DNA of 64,000 nucleotides from Streptococcus gallinaceus (GCF_024170225.1 NZ_JALJXU010000002.1:124001-188000), one strand, 5' to 3'. Positions 48,574 to 59,114 are shown, numbered from the stretch's first letter. Notes: generated by a model not told the origin, from the sequence alone. A program made the numbers and translations.

Positions 48574-49412
48574 TTGTATTTTTCCTCAAGTTTGCTCATC
48601 CAAAGTCCAAGCCAGACACCCAAACCACAGAAAATCAAGGCTAATAGCCAAGTTCCAATACCAACCCCTGCATAAGAAATGGATTCTTTATTTCCAGCAT
48701 TTGGGATAAGGATGAGTAAGGTACTAGAAGAAACAATCCCGATGATAAAGTGGTAGACCCGTGAATGATAGTTTTGCAACGCATAGTCCATGGCCTTTGA
48801 AAATGCCAAGATAGCTAGAACTCCACCGATGGCGATAGGAAGAAATGTGCCCATCAAGTCAAGATTTTTAAAACCAGTCAACATAGGTGTGTAAATCCCC
48901 AAAATCAAGAGTAGGTTTGACGGACTTAGTCCTGGCACCAAGACACCAAGTGCAATGAGAGCACCTGCAAGGACAAAACTAGCAAAGTTAGCTGGAAGTG
49001 TACCTACCAAGTCATTCAAGAAGTAGAGAAGCAATCCTGAAATGACAAATGTACCGATAACCCATGCCCAATCTGCCTGATTGCGAGGAGATTTTTGAGT
49101 TGATTCCTTTAAGAGACTTGGAATGGTCCCGATGATAGCCCCTGCAAACCCCCATAAAACGATCACTTGATAGTGTTGGAGTAGGTATTCAACTGGAAAA
49201 GAAAAGAGAGCAATTCCCAAGATACCACCAATCCCAATTGGGATAAAGAAGAGAACATTTTCGACAAAATCCTTACGAATATGTGCCAAAAATCCAATCA
49301 TACGCTCGTAAATTCCTAAAATAGCGGCCAGCACCCCACCAGAAACGCCTGGAAGAATGAAACCAAGTGCGATAATCATCCCTTTAATGATTCTTGCAAT
49401 CCAAGAAACCAT
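48570..49412 (-). CDS. DUF368 membrane protein
   Basis: 280 residues from the ATG at 49412, preceded by GGAGG; the frame can be read from 49454. About eight hydrophobic segments. The N-terminal GMIIALGFILPGVSGGVLAA and the internal GALIALGVLVPGLSPSNLLL form the twin PGxSGG/PGxSPS motifs of DUF368. Relatives of this family have recently been linked to undecaprenyl phosphate recycling, so a cell-envelope role is plausible. Confidence 0.85.
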   Translation of the reverse strand: MVSWIARIIKGMIIALGFILPGVSGGVLAAILGIYERMIGFLAHIRKDFVENVLFFIPIGIGGILGIALFSFPVEYLLQHYQVIVLWGFAGAIIGTIPSLLKESTQKSPRNQADWAWVIGTFVISGLLLYFLNDLVGTLPANFASFVLAGALIALGVLVPGLSPSNLLLILGIYTPMLTGFKNLDLMGTFLPIAIGGVLAILAFSKAMDYALQNYHSRVYHFIIGIVSSSTLLILIPNAGNKESISYAGVGIGTWLLALIFCGLGVWLGLWMSKLEEKYK

Positions 49413-49467
49413 GAAAACCTCCAAATAAAAATGTGATACTTCATTGTACCACACTTTTTTAGAATGA

Positions 49468-50022
49468 CTATTTACGAGGTAAGAAGAGATGTGGCTGGGT
49501 AGGAATCAATATTCCCAGCGCGAGTAGGACAAATGCCAAAGTAAAGCCACCCGCAGTTCCATTCACAATGAAAGAGTAGAGATAAGGCGACATATCGCCA
49601 GCGTAGCTTGCCCAGAAGATGACTCCGGCAACAAAATGAATCACATAGCGGATAAATACTGTCAGACTAGCAGCACCAAGAGCAGTCAATAGAGCCTTTT
49701 TGGTCTGTTGAGACTTTAACTGCCCTTTAAAATAATCTGAAAAGTAGCCGGCAATTCCCATAGTTGTAAAAGCAACAATGTACTCCAGGAAAACTTGCGA
49801 GAGAGACAAGTAGTAGACACGACCAAGTGCAAAATGGAGCAAGCCCCAAATTAACCCAGCGGTTAGACCGTACTTGCTTCCTCGGCGTAGGGCAAATAAA
49901 ATCAGCGGAACCGCACCAAACGAAGGGGTAAACCAGCTAGCAAAGTCCGGTATGAGGGATAGAGCCATTGCCACTGCGGCGATGAGGGCTGTTTCAACAA
50001 GTGCATTTAAATTTTTTGACAT
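49468..50022 (-). CDS. thiT: ThiT, thiamine-specific ECF transporter S component
   Basis: 184 residues from the ATG at 50022 (AAAGGAG six bases upstream); an upstream extension of the frame to 50094 is the riboswitch. Six helices, with the ThiT motifs PSFGAVPLILFALRRGSKYG, GLIWGLLHFALGRVYYLSLS, YIVAFTTMGIAGYFSD and HFVAGVIFWASYAG. It binds thiamine and works with the shared EcfAA'T module encoded elsewhere. The TPP riboswitch upstream confirms the assignment. Confidence 0.95.
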   Translation of the reverse strand: MSKNLNALVETALIAAVAMALSLIPDFASWFTPSFGAVPLILFALRRGSKYGLTAGLIWGLLHFALGRVYYLSLSQVFLEYIVAFTTMGIAGYFSDYFKGQLKSQQTKKALLTALGAASLTVFIRYVIHFVAGVIFWASYAGDMSPYLYSFIVNGTAGGFTLAFVLLALGILIPTQPHLFLPRK

Positions 50023-50027
50023 AAAAA

Positions 50028-50054
50028 ACTCCTTTGTCGATAGGCAAAGGAGTG
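50028..50054 (-). promoter_or_regulatory. sequestrator hairpin hiding the thiT ribosome site
   Basis: On the minus strand ACTCCTTTG (50053-50045) pairs perfectly with CAAAGGAGT (50036-50028), the thiT Shine-Dalgarno region, across an 8-nt loop. When formed it should block translation. Confidence 0.75.
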
Positions 50055-50088
50055 GGTGGTCGTGAGTTATCCAGACAGGGTCTGTTAA

Positions 50089-50173
50089 GCACAATTCCTA
50101 CGCTAGTGTGAACTAGATCAGGTTCGAGGATTTCGTAGTACTACGATCTCAGCCAGAGGCACTCCTTTGTGTT
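50089..50173 (-). ncRNA. TPP (THI-box) riboswitch
   Basis: Minus-strand core: GGAGTGCC, CTGGCTGAGAT, then CTCGAACCTGATCTAGTT, CACTAGCGTAGGAA, closed by P1 CACAA/TTGTG. These are the conserved elements of the thiamine pyrophosphate aptamer. It precedes thiT by about 67 nt. There is no terminator in the gap, so control is probably translational through the sequestrator hairpin. CAAAGGAGTG at the 5' edge (50169-50160) can also pair with the anti-SD CACTCCTTTG (50054-50045). Confidence 0.95.
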
Positions 50174-50187
50174 ATGTAATTGGTTTC

Positions 50188-50216
50188 ATTATAGCTTAAT
50201 CTGCAGGAACTGTAAA
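50188..50216 (-). promoter_or_regulatory. thiT promoter, inside the end of the GH25 gene
   Basis: Minus strand TTTACA (50216-50211), 17-nt spacer, TATAAT (50193-50188). Transcription should begin at about 50181, just before the riboswitch. Confidence 0.8.
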
Positions 50217-51053
50217 GAGTTTTTTATAAACTTCGTTTGGATCTTTCAGTGTCGTGAGCAGATTTAAGTCAAGAGAATGCGGGAATCCATTGATGTAGCC
50301 TGCAGATGTGTATTGGTGCAAATCATAGTCTAAATCTGTATTTGGAGCGGCATTGTAGTAGCCAGAGTCCGTCCCATAGGTTGGAATCCAGACAGAATCA
50401 AATTTCTCAGTTGAAATAGAATGTTCTTCCATGAAGTAGGTACCGATATAGATACCAATATTTTTTGCGCCGAGTTTTTTCAATTCTTGTCGGAAAGTCT
50501 CAACGCCGGCATTCATATCGTCCATCGTTTTTTCTTCAACGTCTAGCCAATAGAAGGTTGGTTTGTATTTTGAAGCAGCATTATAGAAGGAAGCGGCTTC
50601 TTTTTTCATGGCTTTTTCATCTTTGCCGGTCACATAAGCATAGACAGCGATAGGGATGTTTCGTTTCTGAAATTCTTCAATGTGGGTTTTATAGGATTTA
50701 TCCAAACCATTTTGGTCAGAAGCGTTGTTGTCCTTTTTGGTATGTGAGCCACTTTGAATCCGGACAATGGCACCCGAAATATTTTTAGAAACGACATCGT
50801 AGTCCATATCAGATGGTAATTGCCAGCCTGATACGTCAATGATGGGCTTCATAGATAGGGCATCTTCGATGTAGTAGCTAGATGACGTGCTGGTCGTTGA
50901 CGAAGAACTCACGGTACTAATTGAAGTAGTACTGCTTACTTGTCGATTTTTTACTTGTTTTTGTTGGTTAGCCATTCCTCTTGTTGTTAGGATCATTGCG
51001 ACAAACAAAAGAAAGAAGGCGATTACAAAAAATGGTTTGATTTTCTTTCTCAT
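50196..51053 (-). CDS. Membrane-anchored GH25 muramidase
   Basis: 285 residues from the ATG at 51053 (MRKKIKPFFVIAFFLLFVAM). One N-terminal helix, a Ser/Thr-rich linker (about residues 38-62), then a GH25 lysozyme domain starting IIDVSGWQLPSD and including the acidic DVEE active site (FYWLDVEEKT) and YDLHQYTSAGYING. It would cleave between MurNAc and GlcNAc, acting in cell-wall remodelling outside the membrane. An in-frame ATG at 51062 also exists, but it lies within the predicted -10 box. Confidence 0.85.
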   Translation of the reverse strand: MRKKIKPFFVIAFFLLFVAMILTTRGMANQQKQVKNRQVSSTTSISTVSSSSTTSTSSSYYIEDALSMKPIIDVSGWQLPSDMDYDVVSKNISGAIVRIQSGSHTKKDNNASDQNGLDKSYKTHIEEFQKRNIPIAVYAYVTGKDEKAMKKEAASFYNAASKYKPTFYWLDVEEKTMDDMNAGVETFRQELKKLGAKNIGIYIGTYFMEEHSISTEKFDSVWIPTYGTDSGYYNAAPNTDLDYDLHQYTSAGYINGFPHSLDLNLLTTLKDPNEVYKKLFTVPAD

Positions 51054-51060
51054 CTCATAC

Positions 51061-51089
51061 ATTTTACCGTAAATCAATGAAAAAATCAA
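51061..51089 (-). promoter_or_regulatory. GH25 gene promoter, implying a leaderless mRNA
   Basis: Minus strand TTGATT (51089-51084), 17-nt spacer, TAAAAT (51066-51061). The predicted start of transcription is at or next to the ATG at 51053, and no ribosome site is present. Confidence 0.55.
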
Positions 51090-51122
51090 AAAACTAAACT
51101 AAAATGGGGACAAAATTGAAAC

Positions 51123-51151
51123 TTGACAGAGACAAGGGAATAGTCTACTCT
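51123..51151 (+). promoter_or_regulatory. promoter of the ECF/DUF4430 pair
   Basis: TTGACA (51123-51128), 17-nt spacer, TACTCT (51146-51151). The -35 is perfect, the -10 mediocre. AAAGGAG precedes the ATG. No riboswitch-like sequence was recognised. Confidence 0.5.
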
Positions 51152-51183
51152 TAAAAGGAACGATAAAAAATAAAGGAGTTTAC

Positions 51184-51696
51184 ATGTCCACCAAAAGAAT
51201 GAGCCAGATAGCGGTCTTATCCGCACTAGCCATTGCCCTTCGATTTGCATTTGGTGCTTTTCCCAATGTCAAGCCGATTACAGCTATTTTTCTGGTTAGT
51301 TTACTCTATCTTCCTTTGGTAGATTGCCTCTTGATTATGGCCTTGACCATGATTGGTAGCGGCATTTACTTTGGCTTTTCCATTGTTGTCGCTTGGCAGG
51401 TGCTGAGTTTTGCACTTATTATGCTTTTTTGGCGCCTAATTGTATTGCCTTTGACCAAGGGTTTGTCTTGGGGAGTTTCGCTTCAGAGTGGGCTATCAGG
51501 TGTTATGGCTTTCGCTTATGGGTTTATCATCAGTATTCCAACAGCTGCGCAGTTTGGGGCCAAATTGTGGGTTTACTGGTTAAATGGTCTAACTTTTGAT
51601 GGCTTACATGCTGTTTCAACCATTATTTTTTATCCGCTTATTTATCAATTATTTAGGAGACTTTATCATGAAAAGAATGTATTTACTCGCACTTAG
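51184..51696 (+). CDS. ECF transporter S component, substrate unknown
   Basis: 170 residues with five to six helices. The start MSTKRMSQIAVLSALAIALR is characteristic of substrate-binding S components that use the shared ECF module. It overlaps the DUF4430 lipoprotein gene by 29 nt. DUF4430 resembles the beta-domain of cobalamin-binding transcobalamin proteins, so a corrinoid or other cofactor is one candidate, but this is only inference. Confidence 0.8.
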   Translation: MSTKRMSQIAVLSALAIALRFAFGAFPNVKPITAIFLVSLLYLPLVDCLLIMALTMIGSGIYFGFSIVVAWQVLSFALIMLFWRLIVLPLTKGLSWGVSLQSGLSGVMAFAYGFIISIPTAAQFGAKLWVYWLNGLTFDGLHAVSTIIFYPLIYQLFRRLYHEKNVFTRT

Positions 51697-52045
51697 CTTG
51701 CTATTGCCCTTGTTTTTAATTGCCTGCCAACCTCAAAAGGCGGCTGAAAAAGTAAGTGAGAAAACCTACACAGCTACTCTGACGGTTGAATTTTCAGCTG
51801 ATAAGACAGACAGCCAGACTGTTGAATTCAAGAAAGGTGATAAGGTGGCTAACATCTTGAAAAAAAGCCACAAAATCGAGCTGAAATCAGGGATGGTGAC
51901 ATCGATTGACGGTGTGAACCAAGACCAAGCAACATCTACTTATTGGATGTATGATGTAAATGGTGAGATGGCACCAAAAGGTGTCGAGGAGCAAGTTGCC
52001 AAAGACGGTGACAAGATTAAATTTTATCTTCAAACTTATAAGTAA
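51668..52045 (+). CDS. DUF4430 lipoprotein
   Basis: 125 residues from ATG 51668, preceded by TTAGGAGAC. Lipoprotein signal MKRMYLLALSLLLPLFLIAC, lipobox LIAC, Cys20. The mature part fits DUF4430: KKGDKVANILKKSH, GMVTSIDGVNQDQ, STYWMYDVNGEMAPKGVEEQ and GDKIKFYLQTY. Its overlap with the S component gene suggests that it captures the ligand outside the membrane and passes it to the ECF transporter. Confidence 0.85.
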   Translation: MKRMYLLALSLLLPLFLIACQPQKAAEKVSEKTYTATLTVEFSADKTDSQTVEFKKGDKVANILKKSHKIELKSGMVTSIDGVNQDQATSTYWMYDVNGEMAPKGVEEQVAKDGDKIKFYLQTYK

Positions 52046-52049
52046 ACAA

Positions 52050-52072
52050 GGAGGTCACATTGGCCTCTTTTT
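52050..52072 (+). terminator. terminator after the DUF4430 gene
   Basis: GAGGTCA/TGGCCTC (one mismatch) with a T-run. Confidence 0.7.
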
Positions 52073-52105
52073 ATGATAGAAAGTTCAGACTTTTCTGAAA
52101 GAATA

Positions 52106-52114
52106 TGGTATAAT
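52106..52114 (+). promoter_or_regulatory. extended -10 promoter of ftsW
   Basis: TGGTATAAT with no clear -35, 32 nt before the ftsW ATG; GAGGAGGGG is the ribosome site. Confidence 0.6.
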
Positions 52115-52146
52115 ATGGCAATATTAAAACGGAATGAGGAGGGGAA

Positions 52147-53361
52147 ATGAAGATTGACAAACGGCATTTGCTGAACTACTCTATCCTGGTCCCTTATTTG
52201 ATTTTATCGGTGATCGGGCTGATTATGGTTTATTCAACCACCAGTTCTTTGCAAATAAAAGATGGTGGAAATCCCTTTAAATTGGTGATTAGTCAGGCGG
52301 CATTTTGGCTGATTAGTTTAGTTGCAATTTGGTTGATTTATCGGATGCGCCTTAGTTTTTTGCGACGAGGCGGTTTGATTGGAGTGGTTGTGCTGATTGA
52401 CTGGTTTTTGCTGGTTATCTCCCATTTCTTTGATGCGGTCAATGGAGCCCATGGTTGGATTCGTTTGGGACCGATTGGATTTCAGCCCGCCGAATACTTG
52501 AAGTTGATTATTATCTGGTTTTTAGCGCATAAGTTCGCGCGTATCCAAGGCGATGTTCGTATCTATGACTATCAAGCCTTAACAAAAGGGCGTTGGTATC
52601 CTGAGAAGTTCAATGACTGGCGCGTGATTAGTTTGCTTTCACTTGGTTTGGTTGCAAGTTTGCCCGACTTGGGGAATGCGACGATTATTGCCTTGATTAT
52701 CATGGTGATGATAACGGTTAGTGGTATTGGCCATCGCTGGTTTTCTGCGGGGCTAATGGCCCTCATTGCAGGCTCCTTTACCGTACTGACCTCCATTCGG
52801 ATTATCGGTGTGGAGACAGTGGCTAGAGTACCATTTGTCGGCTATATCGCCAAACGATTTTCCGCCTTCTTCAATCCATTTGAGGATTTAACGGATGCGG
52901 GACATCAGCTGGCCAATTCCTATTACGCTATGAGTAATGGCGGCTGGTTTGGCCTTGGTTTGGGAAATTCCATCGAGAAAAACGGCTACCTTCCAGAAGC
53001 ACATACGGACTTCGCCTTTGCCATTACCATTGAGGAGTTGGGATTGATTGGGGCTAGTTTGATTCTAGGTCTGCTCTTCTTCTTGATTCTACGGATTATT
53101 GTAGTGGGTATTCGTGCACGCAATCCATTCAATTCGATGATGGCGCTTGGCGTCGCTGCCATGCTGCTGATTCAAACCTTTGTCAATGTCGGAGGAATTT
53201 CAGGCTTGATTCCTGCGACGGGGGTTACCTTCCCATTCCTGTCACAAGGTGGGAATAGTTTGTTGATTATTTCGGTTGGTATCGGTTTTGTACTCAACAT
53301 TGATGCCAATGAAAAACGTGAATTGATTCATGAGGAAATCGAACGCACTCTAGTGCAATAG
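52147..53361 (+). CDS. ftsW: FtsW, septal peptidoglycan polymerase (SEDS family)
   Basis: 404 residues with about ten membrane helices. SEDS motifs: YSTTSS after helix 1, NGAHGWIRLGPIGFQPAEYLKL, the external-loop AHTDFAFAITIEELGLIGAS, and the C-terminal GGISGLIPATGVTFPFLSQG. The external Asp in AHTDF corresponds to the catalytic Asp of SEDS glycosyltransferases. It acts with a class B penicillin-binding protein at the septum. The neighbouring ppc gene is a known streptococcal arrangement. Confidence 0.93.
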   Translation: MKIDKRHLLNYSILVPYLILSVIGLIMVYSTTSSLQIKDGGNPFKLVISQAAFWLISLVAIWLIYRMRLSFLRRGGLIGVVVLIDWFLLVISHFFDAVNGAHGWIRLGPIGFQPAEYLKLIIIWFLAHKFARIQGDVRIYDYQALTKGRWYPEKFNDWRVISLLSLGLVASLPDLGNATIIALIIMVMITVSGIGHRWFSAGLMALIAGSFTVLTSIRIIGVETVARVPFVGYIAKRFSAFFNPFEDLTDAGHQLANSYYAMSNGGWFGLGLGNSIEKNGYLPEAHTDFAFAITIEELGLIGASLILGLLFFLILRIIVVGIRARNPFNSMMALGVAAMLLIQTFVNVGGISGLIPATGVTFPFLSQGGNSLLIISVGIGFVLNIDANEKRELIHEEIERTLVQ

Positions 53362-53391
53362 GCTTATTTAGGGCTAGAAAAGGGGATATAG

Positions 53392-56088
53392 ATGTCTATT
53401 CAAAAATTAGAGAACTTGAACAACAAAGAAACCATCATGGAAGAAGTCATCATTTTGACCAACACCCTACGAGATGTGGCGCGTCAGATGATTTCACCCG
53501 AAACATTTGACAAGATTGTCGAGTTGGCAGCCTTGTCCACTCATGATAATTACCAGCACCTGCTTCAGATTATCGGTGAATTAACCAATGATGAACTGGC
53601 CGTTATTTCTCGCTATTTTGCAGTCTTACCGCTTTTAATCAATATCTCAGAAGATGTTGACTTAGCCTATGAAATCAATTTGCAAAACAACCTCGGCAAT
53701 GATTATCTTGGAAAATTGTCCACAACGATTGACCTAGTTGCTGATCGAGAAGATGCCGCAGAAATCTTGGAGCATTTGACGGTTGTACCGGTCTTGACAG
53801 CCCATCCAACTCAAGTGCAACGCCAATCTATGCTGGATTTGACAAAAAGAATTCATGAGCTCTTGCGCCGTTACCGCGATGTCAAATTGGGTCTTTTGAA
53901 TAAAAACAAGTGGGAAGATGAACTCCGTTCGTACATTGAAATCATCATGCAGACAGAGATGATTCGTGAGAAGAAACTCAAAGTAACCAATGAAATCACC
54001 AATGTGATGGAGTATTACAATTCTTCCTTTATCAAAGCTGTCACAAAATTGCAGACCGAATACAAACGGTTGGCTGCTGAAAAAGGGATTGAATTGAAGA
54101 ACCCGCATCCAATTTCAATGGGAATGTGGATTGGTGGAGACCGCGACGGAAACCCATTCGTAACGGCAGAAACCTTGAAATTATCTGCTTTGACACAGGC
54201 AGAAGTCATCATGAATTACTATGATGAAAAACTCTTCCAGCTTTATCGGACTTTTTCGCTCTCGACAACTATTGTGACGGTCAGCGAAGAAGTACAAGCC
54301 TTGGCTGCTTTGTCAGAAGATACGTCTGTTTACCGTGAACATGAGCCCTATCGCCGTGCCTTCCATTATATCCAGATGAAATTGCGCAATACCCGCGACT
54401 ATCTCATCCATGATGTAAAAAATGAGGTACGCTATGCCAATGTCAAAGAATTCCAAGCTGACCTCCTCGCAATCAAAGTCTCTTTAGAAGAAAATAAATC
54501 TAAAGGCTTGATTCAAGGTGATTTTACAGAATTGCTAGAGGCAGTCGAAGCATTTGGTTTCTATCTGGCAACCATCGATATGCGCCAAGATTCAAGTATC
54601 CATGAAGCAAGTGTGGCAGAATTGCTAGCATCGGCGCGTGTCGTTGAGGATTACAGTAGTTTGTCAGAGGATGAAAAATGTGCCGTCTTGTTGCGTGAAT
54701 TAACAGAAGACCCACGTATTCTATCTGCAACTCATGTCGAAAAATCAGAACAGCTCCAAAAAGAATTGGCTATTTTCCAAGCAGCTCGAGAATTAAAAGA
54801 CAAGTTGGGAGAAGAAGTCATCAAACAGCACATCATTTCACATTCAGAGAGTGTATCTGATATGCTGGAATTGGCAGTCCTTCTCAAAGAAGTCGGACTC
54901 GTAGACAGCGAACGTGCCCGTGTACAGATTGTTCCCCTTTTTGAAACAATCGAAGACTTGGATAACTCATCAGCTATCATGCGCTATTACCTTGACCTCG
55001 ATATTGCGCAAAAATGGATTAAGGGCAATGATTCTTACCAAGAAATCATGTTGGGTTACTCAGACTCAAACAAGGACGGCGGTTACTTGTCATCAGGGTG
55101 GACGCTCTACAAGGCACAAAATGAATTGACTCAAATTGGCCAAAAACACGGTATCAAAATTACCTTCTTCCACGGTCGTGGTGGTACAGTTGGCCGTGGT
55201 GGTGGCCCATCTTATGATGCCATTACTTCACAGCCATTTGGCTCCATCAAAGACCATATCCGCTTGACAGAGCAAGGGGAAGTGATTGGGAATAAATACG
55301 GAAACAAGGACGCTGCCTACTACAATCTGGAAATGCTTGTATCAGCGACGCTTGACCGTATGGTGACGCAGTTGATTACCAATCCGGATGATTTGGAAGA
55401 CTACCGCGACATCATGAATGGCATTGTCGATGATAGCTATGTCATCTACCGTGATTTGGTTTTTGGAAATCCACATTTCTATGATTATTTCTTTGCAGCT
55501 AGTCCGATTCGTGAGGTTTCGAGCCTCAATATCGGTTCACGTCCAGCTGCTCGTAAGACCATTACTGAAATCGGTGGACTGCGTGCCATTCCATGGGTAT
55601 TCTCTTGGTCACAAAACCGGATTATGCTACCAGGTTGGTATGGGGTTGGTTCAAGTTTCAAACGCTATATTGATAAAGCACCAGAAAATCTTGCTAAACT
55701 CCAAAAAATGTATCAAAACTGGCCATTCTTCCGTTCCCTATTGTCAAACGTAGACATGGTCTTGTCGAAGTCCAATATGAACATCGCCTTTGAATACGCA
55801 AAAATGTGTGAAGACGAAGAAGTCCGCGAAGTATTCTATACTATCTTGGATGAGTGGCAATTAACCAAGAATATCATTCTTGAAATCGAGCAAAATGAAG
55901 AATTACTAGCAGAACTCCCATCCTTGAAAGCAAGTTTGGAATACCGTCTGCCTTACTTCAACGTTCTCAACTATATCCAAATTGAACTCATCAATCGTCT
56001 CCGTCATGGGCAATTGAGTGCAGACCAAGAAAATCTGATTCATATTACCATCAACGGTATTGCAACTGGTTTGCGTAATTCTGGTTGA
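53392..56088 (+). CDS. ppc: Phosphoenolpyruvate carboxylase
   Basis: 898 residues. Catalyses PEP + bicarbonate to oxaloacetate, the anaplerotic source of aspartate in streptococci, which lack a full TCA cycle. Catalytic His in [28 protein letters not shown], the signature [15 protein letters not shown], and the glycine-rich [19 protein letters not shown]. The C-terminus ends with the family [10 protein letters not shown]. It begins 30 nt after ftsW and is probably in the same transcript. Confidence 0.97.
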   Translation: MSIQKLENLNNKETIMEEVIILTNTLRDVARQMISPETFDKIVELAALSTHDNYQHLLQIIGELTNDELAVISRYFAVLPLLINISEDVDLAYEINLQNNLGNDYLGKLSTTIDLVADREDAAEILEHLTVVPVLTAHPTQVQRQSMLDLTKRIHELLRRYRDVKLGLLNKNKWEDELRSYIEIIMQTEMIREKKLKVTNEITNVMEYYNSSFIKAVTKLQTEYKRLAAEKGIELKNPHPISMGMWIGGDRDGNPFVTAETLKLSALTQAEVIMNYYDEKLFQLYRTFSLSTTIVTVSEEVQALAALSEDTSVYREHEPYRRAFHYIQMKLRNTRDYLIHDVKNEVRYANVKEFQADLLAIKVSLEENKSKGLIQGDFTELLEAVEAFGFYLATIDMRQDSSIHEASVAELLASARVVEDYSSLSEDEKCAVLLRELTEDPRILSATHVEKSEQLQKELAIFQAARELKDKLGEEVIKQHIISHSESVSDMLELAVLLKEVGLVDSERARVQIVPLFETIEDLDNSSAIMRYYLDLDIAQKWIKGNDSYQEIMLGYSDSNKDGGYLSSGWTLYKAQNELTQIGQKHGIKITFFHGRGGTVGRGGGPSYDAITSQPFGSIKDHIRLTEQGEVIGNKYGNKDAAYYNLEMLVSATLDRMVTQLITNPDDLEDYRDIMNGIVDDSYVIYRDLVFGNPHFYDYFFAASPIREVSSLNIGSRPAARKTITEIGGLRAIPWVFSWSQNRIMLPGWYGVGSSFKRYIDKAPENLAKLQKMYQNWPFFRSLLSNVDMVLSKSNMNIAFEYAKMCEDEEVREVFYTILDEWQLTKNIILEIEQNEELLAELPSLKASLEYRLPYFNVLNYIQIELINRLRHGQLSADQENLIHITINGIATGLRNSG

Positions 56089-56095
56089 TTGAATT

Positions 56096-56124
56096 GTCCT
56101 GCTACTCGTGAGCAGGACTTTTTT
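56096..56124 (+). terminator. terminator after ppc
   Basis: Perfect 8-bp stem GTCCTGCT/AGCAGGAC, 7-nt loop, six T. Confidence 0.9.
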
Positions 56125-56128
56125 GTAC

Positions 56129-56158
56129 TTGTAAAAAGTCAGTGAATTATGATACACT
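56129..56158 (+). promoter_or_regulatory. candidate promoter of the MarR gene
   Basis: TTGTAA (56129-56134), 18-nt spacer, TACACT (56153-56158); TATGAT (56148) is an alternative -10. The gene start lies 28 nt downstream. Confidence 0.4.
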
Positions 56159-56185
56159 TTTGTAAAAAAATAGGAAGCAATATAA

Positions 56186-56620
56186 ATGAAAAAAGAGAGT
56201 ATCGGTGTTCTGGTAAAAATGGCGGAATTAGCATTTGAGCGCGTGTCCAACAGACGCACTCAGGAGCTAGATTTGACGACCAGTCAATTTCGAATTTTAA
56301 AGTTTTTGACGACCCATCCAGATCAGACCATTCGCCAGATTGATATCGAAAAACGTTTCGGGATGACCAATCCGACAGTAACAGGGATTCTGCAAAATTT
56401 AGAAAAGAAGGGCATGATTAAGCGGATTGCTTCGACAGAAGACAAGCGGAGCAAGCATGTCTCAGCGACTTCACTTGCCATGGAAAAGGCGCAGGATATC
56501 GCACGGATAAGCCAAGAAATTGAAGCAGAACTTACAGCTCATTTCTCCAAAGAGGAGAAGGAGACCCTGTCGCAACTATTACAAAAACTACTTTTTAAAG
56601 AACGAGAAGATGAAAAGTAG
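56186..56620 (+). CDS. MarR-family transcriptional regulator
   Basis: 144 residues. Winged helix with ILKFLTTHPDQTIRQIDIEK, GMTNPTVTGILQNLEKKGMI and the wing TEDKRSKHVSATS, then a C-terminal dimerisation helix. No transporter or enzyme is next to it, so the target cannot be read from context. It is isolated between the ppc terminator and tuf. Confidence 0.85.
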   Translation: MKKESIGVLVKMAELAFERVSNRRTQELDLTTSQFRILKFLTTHPDQTIRQIDIEKRFGMTNPTVTGILQNLEKKGMIKRIASTEDKRSKHVSATSLAMEKAQDIARISQEIEAELTAHFSKEEKETLSQLLQKLLFKEREDEK

Positions 56621-56794
56621 CTAGTAAATCTGTTTGAAAGTTTTTGACAAGTATTTTCATGGGATGGTTATTCAAATTTTCTTCTTTAAGATTATCAGTC
56701 TAATATCTATACTTGGTGCATCGAAGTCTGTCTTTCAAATCAGCCATCTTAGCATTTGTAAAATGAAGAATCTGTGGAAAAATAGGTAAAACAC

Positions 56795-56822
56795 TTGCAA
56801 TTTCTCAGTAATTTGATAGAAT
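56795..56822 (+). promoter_or_regulatory. candidate tuf promoter and leader
   Basis: TTGCAA (56795-56800), 16-nt spacer, TAGAAT (56817-56822), giving a leader of about 65 nt with the ribosome site TTGGAGG before ATG 56895. A TTGACA at 56644 lacks a good -10. Nothing else was recognised in 56621-56794. Confidence 0.45.
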
Positions 56823-56894
56823 GGTAAGGTAAAGTTAGTCTGTATTGCCTACTGTCTAACTATAAAATATATTTTATTGGAGGCTTTTACCAAA

Positions 56895-58091
56895 ATGGCA
56901 AAAGAAAAATACGATCGTAGTAAACCACACGTTAACATTGGTACAATTGGACACGTTGACCACGGTAAAACTACTTTGACTGCAGCTATCACAACTGTAT
57001 TGGCACGTCGCTTGCCTTCATCAGTTAACCAACCAAAAGACTATGCGTCTATCGATGCTGCTCCTGAAGAACGCGAACGCGGTATCACTATCAATACTGC
57101 ACACGTTGAGTATGAAACTGAAAAACGTCACTATGCTCACATCGACGCTCCAGGACACGCGGACTACGTTAAAAACATGATTACTGGTGCTGCCCAAATG
57201 GACGGTGCGATTCTCGTAGTTGCTTCAACTGATGGACCAATGCCACAAACTCGTGAGCACATCCTTCTTTCACGTCAGGTTGGTGTTAAACACCTTATCG
57301 TCTTCATGAACAAAGTTGACTTGGTTGACGATGAAGAATTGCTTGAATTGGTTGAAATGGAAATCCGTGACCTCTTGTCAGAATACGACTTCCCAGGTGA
57401 CGATCTTCCAGTTATCCAAGGTTCAGCTCTTAAAGCTTTGGAAGGTGACTCAGCATACGAAGACATCATTATGGAATTGATGAACACTGTTGATGAGTAC
57501 ATTCCAGAACCAGAACGCGACACTGATAAACCACTCTTGTTGCCAGTCGAAGATGTATTCTCAATCACTGGTCGTGGTACAGTTGCTTCAGGACGTATCG
57601 ACCGTGGTACAGTTCGTGTCAACGACGAAATCGAAATCGTTGGTATCAAAGAAGAAAAACACAAAGCAGTTGTTACTGGTGTTGAAATGTTCCGTAAACA
57701 ATTGGATGAAGGTCTTGCCGGCGATAACGTTGGCGTGCTTCTCCGTGGTGTACAACGTGACGAAATCGAACGTGGTCAAGTTATCTCTAAACCAGGTTCA
57801 ATCAACCCACACACTAAATTTAAAGGTGAAGTTTACATCCTTTCTAAAGAAGAAGGTGGACGTCATACTCCATTCTTCGACAACTACCGTCCACAGTTCT
57901 ACTTCCGTACAACTGACGTAACTGGTTCAATCAAATTGCCAGAAGGTACTGAAATGGTAATGCCTGGTGATAACGTAACTATCGATGTTGAATTGATCCA
58001 CCCAATCGCCGTTGAACAAGGTACTACTTTCTCTATCCGTGAAGGTGGACGTACTGTTGGTTCAGGTATGGTTACAGAAATCGAAGCTTAA
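56895..58091 (+). CDS. tuf: Elongation factor Tu
   Basis: 398 residues from ATG 56895 ([20 protein letters not shown]); the upstream in-frame ATG at 56877 precedes the ribosome site's proper position and is not used in the family. GTPase motifs [17 protein letters not shown] and SALKAL. Delivers aminoacyl-tRNA to the ribosome. Codon choice is strongly biased (GGT, GTT, CGT, AAA), unlike its neighbours, as expected for a very highly expressed gene. tuf-tpiA adjacency is usual in streptococci. Confidence 0.98.
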   Translation: MAKEKYDRSKPHVNIGTIGHVDHGKTTLTAAITTVLARRLPSSVNQPKDYASIDAAPEERERGITINTAHVEYETEKRHYAHIDAPGHADYVKNMITGAAQMDGAILVVASTDGPMPQTREHILLSRQVGVKHLIVFMNKVDLVDDEELLELVEMEIRDLLSEYDFPGDDLPVIQGSALKALEGDSAYEDIIMELMNTVDEYIPEPERDTDKPLLLPVEDVFSITGRGTVASGRIDRGTVRVNDEIEIVGIKEEKHKAVVTGVEMFRKQLDEGLAGDNVGVLLRGVQRDEIERGQVISKPGSINPHTKFKGEVYILSKEEGGRHTPFFDNYRPQFYFRTTDVTGSIKLPEGTEMVMPGDNVTIDVELIHPIAVEQGTTFSIREGGRTVGSGMVTEIEA

Positions 58092-58142
58092 TTCGATTGA
58101 GTTCCCAGAAATAACAATTAAAGTCAGACAACTTATAATTGG

Positions 58143-58173
58143 CTCGCTACCCTTGCTTGGGTGGCGAGTTTTT
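58143..58173 (+). terminator. terminator after tuf
   Basis: CTCGCTACCC/GGGTGGCGAG stem (one G-T pair), 6-nt loop, T-run. Confidence 0.9.
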
Positions 58174-58240
58174 CTTTATATTACAGAATGATGTCAATTT
58201 TCTATAGGGAATAAAATACCTAGAATTCTGGATTATTTTG

Positions 58241-59038
<798 letters not shown>

Positions 59039-59061
59039 TCACATTAAAAGAAGAATAGTAA

Positions 59062-59095
59062 AAGAACTTCTAACTACAAGTTAGGAGTTCTTTAT
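59062..59095 (+). terminator. terminator after tpiA
   Basis: AAGAACTTCTAACT/AGTTAGGAGTTCTT stem (one mismatch) with a 3-nt loop and TTTA. Confidence 0.8.
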
Positions 59096-59114
59096 CACAT
59101 AAACAGGAGAAACA

